Below, piece by piece: positions 30,464-40,235 of a stretch of DNA of 64,000 nucleotides. The stretch is taken from contig OZ037907.1 in the NCBI GenBank assembly GCA_964035575.1, positions 372,001 through 436,000 of the forward strand, written 5' to 3'. The notes below the pieces were generated by a model that saw only the letters and a list, made by a program, of their open reading frames with translations, was not told the DNA's origin and made no database searches. Every line of letters starts with the position of its first letter. Within the stretch, counting starts at the first letter, position 1. A program made the translations under genes and the position numbers. Source of the DNA: Rhynchopus sp. YZ270_cl-10 (Eukaryota; Euglenozoa; Diplonemea; Diplonemida; Diplonemidae).

Positions 30464-32735
30464 TCACATGAGTGCGCACATTGCGCAGGCCTGTTCTTCG
30501 TAGAGTGGGTTGGCGCGGAAGCTGGTGTTCGAGAGGGTGGTGGAGCGGCGCTTGTGGAGTGACTTCTTTGTGCTTGCGACGCTGCTGGTGCAGGAGGCTG
30601 TGGAGGAGAGGCGTGCAGTGCGCTTCTTTTGGATGAGGTTGGTTTTGCGCAGGCGGGGGCGCTCGCCGCCTAGCTTCTTCCAGCGCCAGATGCGTTGGAT
30701 GAAGGCAGCGCTTTCGTTCATGTCGATGCGCACGTCCTGGCATTTCCTCATAAAGTGCAGCTTAGGCGACCCCGTCACCGCCGCCCGATACTCCCCAATA
30801 TGATGCAGCTGCGTGCATGATAAATCCAATATAACATCAGCCTCCCCACACAAAGGCCGTGCCGCAACCTTGGTTTCTTCTGTGAGGTGCCAAGGGAAGC
30901 TTGTGTCTTGGAGCCAAGGGTGTCGGAGCACGTCGTGTGCGTGTGGTCGGCTGCGTGGCTCGAACTGCATCATGTCGCTGAGCAGACCAAGTACACCCTC
31001 GCGTTCGAAGTCCTCCTGCACCCCGCTCTTCCAGCATGCATCCAGGACATCCGCAAGGTGGCGTTTAGGGATAAATGTATGCCGTCGTGTGGCGCGTTTG
31101 CAAGGCTTCTTCTCCATGTATTCGTGGAGTTCAGAGTTGTCTGGAACAGGGCAGGTGCCGAGGATGAGTTCGAGTTGGTGCTGGTCGTCCTGGCCAGGGA
31201 AGAGCGGGACGCCCGTAAGCAGCTCGGCGAGAATGCACCCAACACTCCACATGTCGGACGCAGGTGTGGCCTGCCGTGAGCACAGCAGCACCTCGGGTGC
31301 GCGGTACCACTGTGTCTGCACGTAGTCGGGGTTGTCGCTCACAGTCGTGGACGCGCCTGCGGAGAGCGTGCGGGCCAGGCCAAAGTCGGAGAGGAACAGC
31401 TTCGGTGTGTCGTCAATCAGGATGTTCGACAGCTTCAGGTCTCTGTGCACAACACCGCGTGCGTGCATGTACGAGAGGGCTGAGGTGAGCTGCAGCATGA
31501 ACCACTTCTTGTGCTGCAGGAGCAGCTGCCGCTGTGCCAGCAGGTCCTCAAGGGTGTGCGAGATGAAGGGCATCACGAGGTGCACGTCGCGTTTGTTCCC
31601 GTTCACGATGATGTCGTTCAGGGGGACGATGTTTGGGTGCCGCAGCTCTTGCATGATCAGGATCTCACGGTAGGTGCGCTGCCCGAGCACGGGGTGCGAC
31701 CAGGCGTCGTAGATCGTTTTGATTGCAACTGTGTTGTTTGATGTACGGTGCCGGGCACGGTGCACCACGCCGTACGCACCACGCCCTGCAACACCGAGCA
31801 GCTCGAACCTCCTGCGCAGCACAACGTCGTCGATGACTTGGTCGTACTGCTGCAGCACCTGCTTCTCCTTCTTCTCCTTCGGCTTCGTTGTCAGGTCCAC
31901 CGCCACCGCCCACTCCGTTGGGTCCGCCTGCACAAACAAATGATGCTTCTGCTCGCGCACCAGCTCACGGATGCCTTCCGCCATTTCCTGCACCTCTTGG
32001 TTGCGCTGCACCAGAATACGCTCAGAGTCGCTTACCGCACTGTCGACACAGGAGGCAAACTCTGTCTCTATTGCTGCCTGTTGATTTGATTTGAATTGAT
32101 TTGATATTTGATATTTTTACACATTTTTCCCAAAACCCCAAACATACCTTCGCCTTCTGTACATGCACCATCCCGGCACGAAGGAAGAGCCACCGCGATG
32201 GGTCTACCGTATACGGCTTGTTCGGCACATTTTTGTTGTATTTTTTGACGATTTTTGACACCGCGATGGAGTTGAGATACATAAACCAGAGGACAATGAT
32301 GACGTCGTCGTATACGTTTGAGAGCTGCATGAGGGCAATGCTTTGGTCTTGCCGGGACTGACCGGTACCGCGGAGGGCACGACTCACATCAAGCGCCTTG
32401 CGCACACGGTGCAGCGAACGCAGCTTCCGCTTCACGACTGCGTTCACTCGCGTCACTTCCTCCTCCAGAGAGTCTAGAAACGCATCCGACGTGCACAGCG
32501 GCCGCGTGGGCGGCGTAGGCGGCAACGTCGGTGTCACCACACTCACACCACCCGACGCCAGCTCCGCCACCCGCTCCCCTCCCTCCGAGCTCTCACCCTC
32601 GGAGTGCTCATAACCCCTCCTCTGCCCTACTGCCGCCTCCTCCAACAACGCCTTCAAGCGGTCGTACTGCAGACCCTCCCCTTGCGCACCGTACTGGTTC
32701 CCTACTCTATGCAGGAAATCCCCGAAGCCCACCAT
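30464..32735 (-). CDS. SPX domain fused to MAPK/CDK-like protein kinase with CaaX box (copy A)
   Basis: Two exons: 32735-32148 and 32077-30464, with a 70-bp GTATGT...CAACAG intron; 733 residues. Residues 1-196 are an SPX domain. It starts MVGFGDFLHRVG, has the Y24/K28 pair (LQYDRLKALL), a helix FLDSLEEEVTRVN, and the lysine cluster SKIVKKYNK near 160-168. In known SPX domains these residues bind inositol pyrophosphates. The kinase domain (about 286-610) has GRGAYGVV, VAIK (K316), HRDLKLSN (D409), DFG (D427) and WYRAPE. The activation loop has PDY where MAPKs have TxY, so only the Tyr is kept. An IQ-like helix (AAFIQRIWRWKK) and a basic tail lead to CALM-stop, a farnesylation-type CaaX box with a nearby extra Cys. 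Inferred role: membrane-anchored phosphate-responsive kinase. Confidence 0.9.
32078..32147 (-). other. Intron (70 bp) joining SPX and kinase exons, copy A
   Basis: Donor AAG-GTATGT and acceptor CAACAG-GCAGCA. The join keeps codon phase zero on both sides. The paralog has an intron at the same protein position (45892-45946), so the fusion is ancestral to both genes. Confidence 0.85.
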
Positions 32736-33227
32736 AAGTGGGGTTTCCTGGAAGAGGTAAGGAGGTAGTAGGTAAGGAAGACTAGAAGGAGGGATGGGGG
32801 GAGGGGGAAAAAACAATTGCTTCTTTTTTTTTGAGAAGACTGGTGGTGTTCCCAAGTGCCAAAAACCGACCCCGAGGGTCCACAGGAATTCGGTAATATG
32901 AGAAGAGACATATTTTTTTGTGGAAACATCGAATAATGGAAGGTTAGAGAAAAAAGTGCAAAAAACCACTACTACATTTAACCACCGGGGGGGTTATCGA
33001 ACCCCTTCCCCAAGGGGCACACCATGGGGAAACACAGCAATGCTGTATATGCTGACCACTACATCCCCACCCAGACAATCATACACACATAGTTTTCTAA
33101 TAATCGCACAAGGTGTTGAGCCACCTCACCTTGGAGTGGTTTTTGACCTCAGCCCCCAGCCACCTCAGCCACCTCAGCCACCTCAGCCACCTCAGCCACC
33201 TCAGCCACCTCAGCCACCTCAGCCACC
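32736..33227. other. Spacer containing the CAGCCACCT minisatellite
   Basis: A GGGTTATCGAACCCC hairpin remnant lies at 32988-33004. The 9-bp minisatellite at 33157-33238 abuts the stop codon of the histone-fold gene. No gene is seen. Confidence 0.6.
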
Positions 33228-33238
33228 TCAGCCACCTT
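33157..33238. repeat. 9-bp minisatellite (GGTGGCTGA on the minus strand)
   Basis: About nine tandem copies. The first copy supplies the last codons and the TGA stop of the upstream histone-fold gene, so the array sits exactly at the coding/3'UTR border. In the gene's frame each further unit also reads TGA. Confidence 0.85.
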
Positions 33239-33578
33239 TCTCTTTTTTCTTCGAACCCTTTTTGGTAGGTTTAGTAGGCGGCCCCGCAGCTCGGGTGATG
33301 AGTTCTTGTAGGTCTGGTCTGCGCCGTGCAAGGAGGGCAACATCATCGGCACCAACCTGCCCATGCCGTGCGTGCTGTGCGAACTGCACGGTGTCGGTGG
33401 TCGCGGTCTTGCCCACAACACACATCACCTTGACCACCTCCGCTACAGCCTCGGGGGTCATGAGACAGCCTTCGAACGCACCCTTCTGGTCCATGTCCTC
33501 TGCTATCGCCCCAACAGCGGACACCACGTCATGCAAGAACGGAGGTCCCTCCTCTCCTGACGATTCAGCCAATTGCAT
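33228..33578 (-). CDS. CENPS: CENP-S/MHF1 histone-fold protein
   Basis: 116 residues, single exon. CENP-S (MHF1) pairs with CENP-X in kinetochore and Fanconi-anaemia DNA repair complexes. The family signature is clear at about 70-95: QFAQHARHGQVGADDVALLA followed by RRRPDLQELI, against FAKHA...TINTDDVKLLARRS...LL in known members. The upstream helix (MTPEAVAEVVKVMCVVGKTA) matches the first long histone-fold helix. The C-terminus is basic (KPTKKGSKKKEKGG). Length is close to the family norm. The stop codon lies in the first unit of a 9-bp minisatellite, so repeat-number or phase changes there could extend the tail. The CENP-X partner is not in the window. Confidence 0.8.
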   Translation of the reverse strand: MQLAESSGEEGPPFLHDVVSAVGAIAEDMDQKGAFEGCLMTPEAVAEVVKVMCVVGKTATTDTVQFAQHARHGQVGADDVALLARRRPDLQELITRAAGPPTKPTKKGSKKKEKGG

Positions 33579-34517
33579 ATTTTTTTGGGGGAAGAAAAGT
33601 TTATACGATGAACCTAAGCCTGTGCTTAGTCACCTAAAAAATGCGTTAAATGTGGGCTCAAAGCCAACCTCTAATCTTATATAGAGATAAAATAGCTGGT
33701 TTTCAGACCAGCTATATGTGAACTGATAATACAAACTTCCTTTTCTTAGAAAAAGTTTTTTTGAAGTGATTTTGGTTTTATCAGTGAGGCAAAGTGACAA
33801 ATATAGCGCAAAAAAAAAGGGGGCCTTTTTTTTAATATCATTTGGCTAGTACTGTACATACGTTTTGTATTTGAAGGGGGAAGAGATGGGGAAGGGAGGG
33901 ATAAAGCCTCACACAGATCTCTTTTATTTCATCATCTCCATGGCGGAAAAGAAAGTGAAGTTATTAATGCAGGCACCTCCGACTGACCCACGTACGATGC
34001 CAGCCATCCGGATGAAAGCACAAGTACCCTGCGGCCAACAACAGAAGATGTAAAGAAAAGAAAAGATAACGATGATTCTAAGTCTCTCGCGGACTGAGTC
34101 ATCTGAAGAAGAAGAAGAAGAAGAAGAAGAAGAAGAGAAAAAAAAAAAAAAGGTGAAGTTGATATGTGCACAAAACGACAGTCTCTCGGGATACTCTCGG
34201 GTGCGGGGCACTCCCAAATAATGAAAACAAACAGGGTATATGTGAGGAGGTTTGTGGTATTTTTCTTTTTCTCCGAAAATTTGGTGGCCTTAGTGTAGAC
34301 ACCCGAGGGATGAGTTCCCGATAAAATTTTTTTTGGTGTTGTTGTTGGTTTGCTTGGGGCAAAGCGCTTTGATAAAAAAAGGCTGGGAGGGTGGCGGTAT
34401 TTTGCACAGAGGCGCTGACTACCACACGCTTTCCTTCCTTCTTCAAAGAGAGGGGATTCATTAGAACAAAAATCGAAGCAGAAATTTGATTTCTGGTATC
34501 AAAGGGAAGGCACACCA

Positions 34518-34621
34518 CAGCTGAGAAGAAGACTCGGGGACCCGGGACCGGGGACCCGGTTATTCTCAGCCGGACTGGGACCAGGACCGGGGGACCGGAG
34601 ACCCGGCTTAATTCTCAGCTG
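34518..34621. mobile_element. Foldback with CAGCTGAGAA ends, GC-rich core
   Basis: Relative of 14067-14256. It is bounded by CAGCTGAGAA and TTCTCAGCTG, with GGGACCCGG/CCGGGTC-type repeats and an internal TTATTCTCAGCCGG shared (inverted) with the other copy. Confidence 0.6.
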
Positions 34622-34778
34622 GGAGGGGAGGGGGAAAAATATATACGAGAAAAGGTAGCGACACGTTGCTCACAGAATAACAATAAAGGGGTTTTTTTGT
34701 GGGGATACGTTGAAAAGGGAGGATAAGATTTGCACGACACAACAACAAAAAAAATTATCTTGGTATAGACAAGAAGAA

Positions 34779-34875
34779 CCGTAGTCGGAAAAAATGTCGA
34801 CCGTAATAATATTCGACCTTTCAGGGTTTTTTTTCTTCTGGAAGTTCGACCTTTTTAACATTATTCCGATACGGT
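34779..34875. mobile_element. MITE with CCGTAGTCGG ends
   Basis: Similar along its length to 61369-61475, with internal GTCGACCGTAA, TTCGACCTTT and CTGGAAGTTC blocks in the same order. The ends are inverted (CCGTAGTCGG / CCGATACGG). The end motif resembles that of the unrelated-interior element at 8170-8536. Confidence 0.6.
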
Positions 34876-35539
34876 AGTCGGTAATATGACTTCGAGGTTT
34901 TTTTTTTGTGACAGGTCTTTTTTTTTGAACAGCTTACGACATACAACCAAAACAAAAAGGGTTTGACTTGAAATACAAAGTCCTCTCGTGAAAACAGTGT
35001 ACCTTGGTTACAGGATGAACCGGGTGGACCCCCAATCACGCAAAGTCCTAAAAAAAGAAGAAGTGATCAGGTGCATACTATGCACACCCATCCCATCACG
35101 ACCCTTTTCTAAGAGCAAGCAGAGGCACAAAAAAAGAGGGGAGAAAAAAAAGAAAGTTTGCGTGAGATGATGTTTAGTCACCTTTTATGATCACAAATCG
35201 CTAAAGAAAGAGCAACCCCTTCGCAAGGTGGATGTACCTCGCTTTGTGGGCAAAAAGAAGAAAAAAAACACATCAAAAGGTGAAGTCGGAGAGTAACCAC
35301 CTCAAATTATTGTGCCTTTCGTGCATACACATCTCTAAAGAAATGGAGGTCGATTTAAAAAAAGAAAAAAAAAAGGAAAAACAGAACATGCATGCTCCGG
35401 TCCAGTATTCTCTGTTGACGTGAATGTGTTTACTGATCGACAAAAAAAAAAGGGGGGGGGCTCTCATTTTCCCCAATTCTCACTGTAATATTGCACCAAA
35501 ATTATTTCTTTTTTTAATTTTTCAAAAAAAATTAACATT

Positions 35540-37378
35540 TCATGCATCACACTCCTGCGGGGCGAGGCATTTACACTTGGAGTTAATCAGCTGGGCCATG
35601 AACGGCATTGCCGGCAAATCCGCAGCACTGCTTTTGATGGGACAGTTTTCTGGCGGGCAGTAGGAGGTGCTGATATCGAGTGTTCCACAGCATGTACGGA
35701 CGTGACCGTTCTCTGGGTAGACACCTTGCACACCGTGGCCGTACTTCACTCCGGTGAGGGTCTGCCCCTTCAGGGCCGATATGTCTAGTGCAATGGAGTT
35801 GGAAGAGACAAAACGCATTTCAACGTTCTTCCACCCTGAGTTGTCGCCCCACCACGGCTTTCTGTTTTCGTAGAGGTAGTTCGCAGCCGCGTTCTCAGGG
35901 AACTCCTCGCCAACCAGCACAAAGGCGGCAGAGGCATGGTGCTCCTTCGAGTAGTTGCTCACAACAATGGTGTCGCCCTTCAAAAACGTTTCATTAAATG
36001 TCACGACAATCTCTTCATCAGACACCGTACACCCCGACACAACCGGACCGGTCCACGCAACGTCGTCATTCCCATACACCAAGCTCCATGCAGCCTGGGC
36101 CAGACGCTTCCCAAGCGGTTTCTTTACGCGAGGGTGGATTCCTCCCATATATTTCGGGGTGGTAGGGTCGGTTGTCCCTGGAAACTGCGAGGTTTGTACC
36201 ATATACCCAATGGGCCCGCAGGATTCTCCACGAGACGGTCCGTCAACACAGCAGTAGTTCGGTGCGTTCTGGCACTCATCCGACCAAGGTTCACCGATAT
36301 CATGCGCAGTAGCAAGGAAAGTGTACGGCAGGGCAGGGTTTGGGGCAAACCCATAATTTCCAGTCTCTGCCCAATGCATTTGTGGGACGTTGCAGCCCCA
36401 CCCCTCATCGGTTGCATCAGCGAGGAGCACATTGCCAAAGGCTGCGTTCTTATTGGTGGTTCCGGGGGTGACCGAGAAGATGTCACGCCAAGAGGAGATG
36501 AGGGTCTGCAGGAGGCATGCGTAGCCGTCTTTGTTCGCAGCGTTGCCCGCATCACGGAAGAGGTTGTTCTCCCCTTGGTACCACAGAAAGCCCTTCAGCG
36601 TCATATTCACGAAGGGCGCAACCATTCCGTTGTACAACTGCCCATTGTTGCAGGTAGGTTCTGTCGCTGGGGTGAAGGGAAGGGTCATGTTTGAAGTGCA
36701 GGTCACGTTGGATGCGCATTCGAGTTGGGTCTTGGAGGCGAGCCATTCTTCAATCATAGTGCCTCCGACAGCTGATTGGATCAACCCGAGGGGGATGCTT
36801 GCATTGGCGGCTTCCATGCGTTCTTGCAGATTTTCACCATAGTAATAGCAAACTGCAGAGAAGGTGTCCAATGATTTGTCCATTGCCGCCTGTGTCGCGG
36901 TTTTCCATGGTAGAGACACAACAGAGGAGTTCAGAAGGTAGGTCACATCAGGAATTTGGTTTGTCGCAAGCTGTAGAAGACGGATGTTGCGTTTGCCTGC
37001 AGCGGCCGCAGCATAGGATGCGTTGCGTGAAACGGTGTAGTGCAGTTTCAACTCCATATTCGACTGCCCCGAACAGAACCACACATCGCCGAAGGTGACG
37101 TCGCTAATAGAAGCCTTCCCCCCCGCAGAGCTGACACCAATGGTATAGGCACCTCCAGCTTCTGTTGCAGGGAGGGCAACCTTCCATGCACCATTGACCA
37201 CAGTACTCCGGTAGGTCTGACCATTGAAGGTCACCTCGACCCCAGTGTCGCTGCTGATTCCATAAACGGAGGCCCGGTCAGGTGCACGTTGCAATACCAT
37301 GTGGTTGCCGAAGATAGCACTAAAGTTGGTCTCTGTTGTAACCGTCCATAAGACGGATAGTGCGATGATGCTGCTCAT
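35540..37378 (-). CDS. SIAE: Secreted sialate O-acetylesterase (SIAE family)
   Basis: 612 residues, single exon. The enzyme removes O-acetyl esters from sialic or related sugars and acts in the secretory or lysosomal lumen or outside the cell. A hydrophobic N-terminus (MSSIIALSVLWTV) serves as signal peptide. Family blocks are all present: GNHMVLQRAP near 24-33, GDVWFCSGQSNMEL near 97-110 with the SGNH nucleophile Ser, GGTMIEEWLAS, GFLWYQGENN, and the late GGIHPRVKKPLGKRLA with the catalytic His. Numerous NxS/T sites fit a glycoprotein. The C-terminus is Cys-rich (CKCLAPQEC). Length fits the family. Sialic acid itself need not be the substrate in a protist; other acetylated sugars are possible. 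Confidence 0.9.
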   Translation of the reverse strand: MSSIIALSVLWTVTTETNFSAIFGNHMVLQRAPDRASVYGISSDTGVEVTFNGQTYRSTVVNGAWKVALPATEAGGAYTIGVSSAGGKASISDVTFGDVWFCSGQSNMELKLHYTVSRNASYAAAAAGKRNIRLLQLATNQIPDVTYLLNSSVVSLPWKTATQAAMDKSLDTFSAVCYYYGENLQERMEAANASIPLGLIQSAVGGTMIEEWLASKTQLECASNVTCTSNMTLPFTPATEPTCNNGQLYNGMVAPFVNMTLKGFLWYQGENNLFRDAGNAANKDGYACLLQTLISSWRDIFSVTPGTTNKNAAFGNVLLADATDEGWGCNVPQMHWAETGNYGFAPNPALPYTFLATAHDIGEPWSDECQNAPNYCCVDGPSRGESCGPIGYMVQTSQFPGTTDPTTPKYMGGIHPRVKKPLGKRLAQAAWSLVYGNDDVAWTGPVVSGCTVSDEEIVVTFNETFLKGDTIVVSNYSKEHHASAAFVLVGEEFPENAAANYLYENRKPWWGDNSGWKNVEMRFVSSNSIALDISALKGQTLTGVKYGHGVQGVYPENGHVRTCCGTLDISTSYCPPENCPIKSSAADLPAMPFMAQLINSKCKCLAPQECDA

Positions 37379-37463
37379 CTGGCCTTACTTTGAGTGTGTG
37401 AGGCACAAAGAAAAAAAGAAAATCTGGTGAGAGGATGGATGGGGGGGTTATTTTGATAAAATA

Positions 37464-37563
37464 TGAGGTGATCCAGTCTCACGCCTTTTCACACATTTTC
37501 ACTTGGTTTCACACGTTTTCACGGTGTGAAAAGGTGTGGAAAAGTGTGCGCTGGATCACCTCA
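37464..37563. mobile_element. Foldback with TGAGGTGATCCAG ends
   Basis: The outer 13 bp are exact inverted repeats (TGAGGTGATCCAG / CTGGATCACCTCA). The inner part is imperfectly inverted TTTTCACAC-type repeats. About 100 bp, non-coding. Confidence 0.65.
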
Positions 37564-38565
37564 AAATAGAAATGGGTGGGGGAGGAGGAGGAAGAGGAGG
37601 AGGAGGAGGAAGTAAAAGCGTTGTCCCCTCCCACTATCTTGTTGAGCGTTGAATGAGTTCTGGTTATTCGTTTGTTCAGGTTATGTTTACTTTTTTTTTT
37701 TTTAGTGTTTATTTTGGACACAACACCCCTCAAAAAAGAACAGTGTTTTTCGTGCACAAAATTTATTTTTTGCCCCCACGGAAGTTGGGCTGATCGCATA
37801 AAAAGGTGAATGACGTACCCGCCGTGCAATAACTGCTATTTACTTGGCATAGCATTTCAGGGTAAGGGGGTACCGGTGAAGTTGAAAGTGAAAAATAAAA
37901 AAAAGACACCCAAGTGCGCAAAAGGCACATTGGCTCTGACTCGCGTTGCTTGCTGAAAAAGGAACTGCAAAAAAATGAACAGGAATAATAACACTCCGTC
38001 CCAGGGGGGGTTTTTTTTTTGTCCGACATCAGATGCGTTTGCGGGTCAAAAAAAAATGAGCAAAGAAAAATAAATAAAAGGTGGAGTTCATCCTCGGGTG
38101 TCTACACATAATACAACCAAGTTTTCAAAAAAGAAACCCAAAAGGTTGCCTTGAAATACAAAGCCCTCTCGTGACAGTATACCTTGGGAAATGACCGGCG
38201 CACCGGGTGGACCCCAACCAACACCAAAAAAAAAAAGGGAAGAAACAGGACAGAGGCGCGTAAGAAACTTGGAAGAAGAAAAAGGGAGCAACGGGTCTCA
38301 CACGGGTGGGGAGGCAAATACACACATCTTTGTGACCCAGTTCACCCCCCTTTTCGAAAAAGGGTAAAAAAAAATAAAATAAAAGAGCGCACGCCGGTTC
38401 CTGGTTGCTGGTTAGTGTTGGGTATAACTACGCCATGTGCTGGACAGACTTGGTAGCACAAGACCGTCCGCAGTATGGTGGGAAGCACACACTCTGTGGG
38501 GGTCATCCGAGACCACCACCGTTGCCTTTTTTTGTTGTGTCTACGATTTTTTTCTCTTTTTTTTT

Positions 38566-38626
38566 GATAAATTGTTGGAGTGTAGTTGCCTCGGTTGTGT
38601 TGCCACAGTTGCGCAATCTCCACTGT
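38566..38626 (-). repeat. PolyA-tailed short repeat, copy 5
   Basis: Same family as 14578-14641; the minus-strand transcript would end ...CAATTTATC followed directly by A9. Minor internal differences (GCGCAATCTCC) show it is an older or separate copy. Confidence 0.7.
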
Positions 38627-38768
38627 TTTTATTGAGGACTGTATTTTGAAGATAATAACAATGTTGTGTGTGTGTGTGTGTGTGTGTGGATTATTTTTTC
38701 TTTTTTCATTTGGAAAGGAGTGAAGGTTAGATTTTTCTTTGACACAAAAAAGAGAATAGAAAACTTGT

Positions 38769-38802
38769 AAGATGAATGTGCCTCTCGTGCACACAACATC
38801 TT
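38769..38802 (+). repeat. Hairpin module, GTGC-stem variant
   Basis: AAGATGAATGTGC, CCTCTCGT loop and GCACA...CATCTT. It has the same outer stem and loop as the CTAAG-type modules (for example 62967-63001), but the inner stem is TGTGC/GCACA. Similar variants are at 6999-7028, 7411-7440, 26883-26913 and 42237-42268. Confidence 0.7.
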
Positions 38803-39307
38803 TTAAAAAAACCAGCAAAAAGTGAAGTTTTTTTTCCTTCGAATTCTTCTTTGACAACCTTCTTAGTCAGATCGGTGGAAAAAGAAAAAAACGCTGGTTG
38901 AGATGATGTTTAATCACCTTCAAAAATATTGAACTGTGTTTTTTTTCCCTTCTTTTTTAAACCCAATGATTCTGAAGATGAATTCAGAAAAAAAAATAAA
39001 GGAAAAGAAAAAGTTTATAAGATGATCCTAAGCCTCGTCGGGTAGTCTGATTAGATTATTATTTGGTTTATTCATCAGTCATTTGTTTTTTTTTTTTTTG
39101 TGTGATATTGCTACTCGTGGGTGGCAATTTGTGGATGTGTAGTCACCCCCAAAAAAAAATGCGAAGCCTCGTGAGGAGCGGAAAGGCGAGAGAGATGCAG
39201 TAAAAAGTGCTCAGTGGAGAATGTGGAAGTGGCAAGGGGAGCAGAAGGAGGGCTCCCTCTTATCCCCCCCACCTTTCCCCCTGTGCGATAAGCTTTGTAA
39301 TCACGGT

Positions 39308-39384
39308 ACGCTGGTCAGAGGTCTGACCAGGTATACCTGGTCAGATTTGTGACCAAGCACACCCGGTCAGATCTGACCAGGTAA
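39308..39384. repeat. Cluster of GGTCAGA/TCTGACC palindromes
   Basis: Several GGTCAGA and TCTGACC units, including an exact palindrome CTGACCAGGTATACCTGGTC(AG) near its centre, so the segment can fold into a cruciform. It is probably a small foldback element. Confidence 0.55.
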
Positions 39385-39397
39385 TATTAATATTTTG

Positions 39398-39491
39398 TTG
39401 TGTCGACAATCGCCTAAGAACCCACTAGGGGCTAATAGAATCTGACTCAATGTTGGCCGAAAGCCTTTTTTTTTGTACTACGGAAGGTATA
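39398..39491 (+). repeat. TCGACAATC ... TACTACGGAAGGTATAG repeat, copy 1
   Basis: Shared with 47034-47126: TGTGTCGACAATC, CCTAAG, ACTCAATG, GGCCGAA, GCC(T)n and GTACTACGGAAGGTATAG in order. Shorter matches to its start are at 11188 and 41513. No coding potential and no clear ends. Confidence 0.65.
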
Positions 39492-39762
39492 GACGCCAGT
39501 CGTCCTGAACCCTTGAGAGCTTTTTTTTTTGAAATAACTCATCTGTCTGATGCAGTGCAAGATGCCATACAAGGCAGTCTTCACTCCCCAGAATTTTCAA
39601 AAAAGTGGAGTTGTGTGGCAAACGTGCGGACACTACTTGGATGCAGGCACGTAAAAAAAAAAGGAGAGAATCAAAAATGTGTATTTTTTTCTAAGATGAA
39701 CCTAAGCCCAATGTGCTTTGGTCATCTTGAGCAAAAAATAATAATAACAGATTATAAAAGAG

Positions 39763-39828
39763 AAGTTATTAATGCAGGCACCTCCGACTGACTCACTGTA
39801 CGATGCCAGCCATCCGGATGAAAGCACA
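39763..39828 (+). repeat. ATGCAGGCACCTCCGAC module
   Basis: GAAGTTATTAATGCAGGCAC, CTCCGACTGACTCAC and GTACGATGCCAGCCATCCGG. Near-identical copy at 33957-34017 and shorter ones at 43510-43550 and 29522-29582. In the last, GTCA/TGAC replaces GGCA/TGCC, a paired change. It follows a hairpin module (39693-39728) after an A-rich spacer. Confidence 0.65.
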
Positions 39829-40235
39829 ATATAAAATAATTTGGAGGTCGAGCGCGTCTCGCTATGCACAAAACAACAATGATGTTGCGGAGGGGGGTCG
39901 ATATTGACACGTCGCTGACAGGTCGTTGACCGATTCCCCATAGCACCAAATAAAGAAAAATTGATGTTTGATTATAGACTACTATCACTAGATAGCAGCC
40001 ACGGTTTTTCTTTTCATCGGATCCTTAAAAGAGAGCAAAATAGAAGGAGTACGCTTTGCAGTAGGAGGGTGTCAAAAAATAAAGAAAAGTTTATAAGATG
40101 AACCTAAGCCCAATGTGCTTAGTCACCTTGAAAATAAATTCAGCTGGGGGAGGTGGAAAGAAGAGAGGGGAAAACTTCTGTTAGTTCAGTGAAAAATGTT
40201 TGCGGTTTCTTAAAATTCTATTTTTTATTCGTCTT

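Larger units (their letters stand above)
33579..35539. other. Intergenic region with modules and two foldbacks
   Basis: Modules at 33605-33635, 33957-34017, 34071-34104, 34965-35045 and about 35300-35335. A GTGTAGACACCCGAGG module in minus orientation at 34285-34313. Foldbacks at 34518-34621 and 34779-34875. I see no gene. Confidence 0.6.

Noticed and set aside
32990-33684. PPQ-rich protein on the plus strand
   Set aside because: It is the complement of the GGTGGCTGA minisatellite and the antisense of the CENP-S gene.
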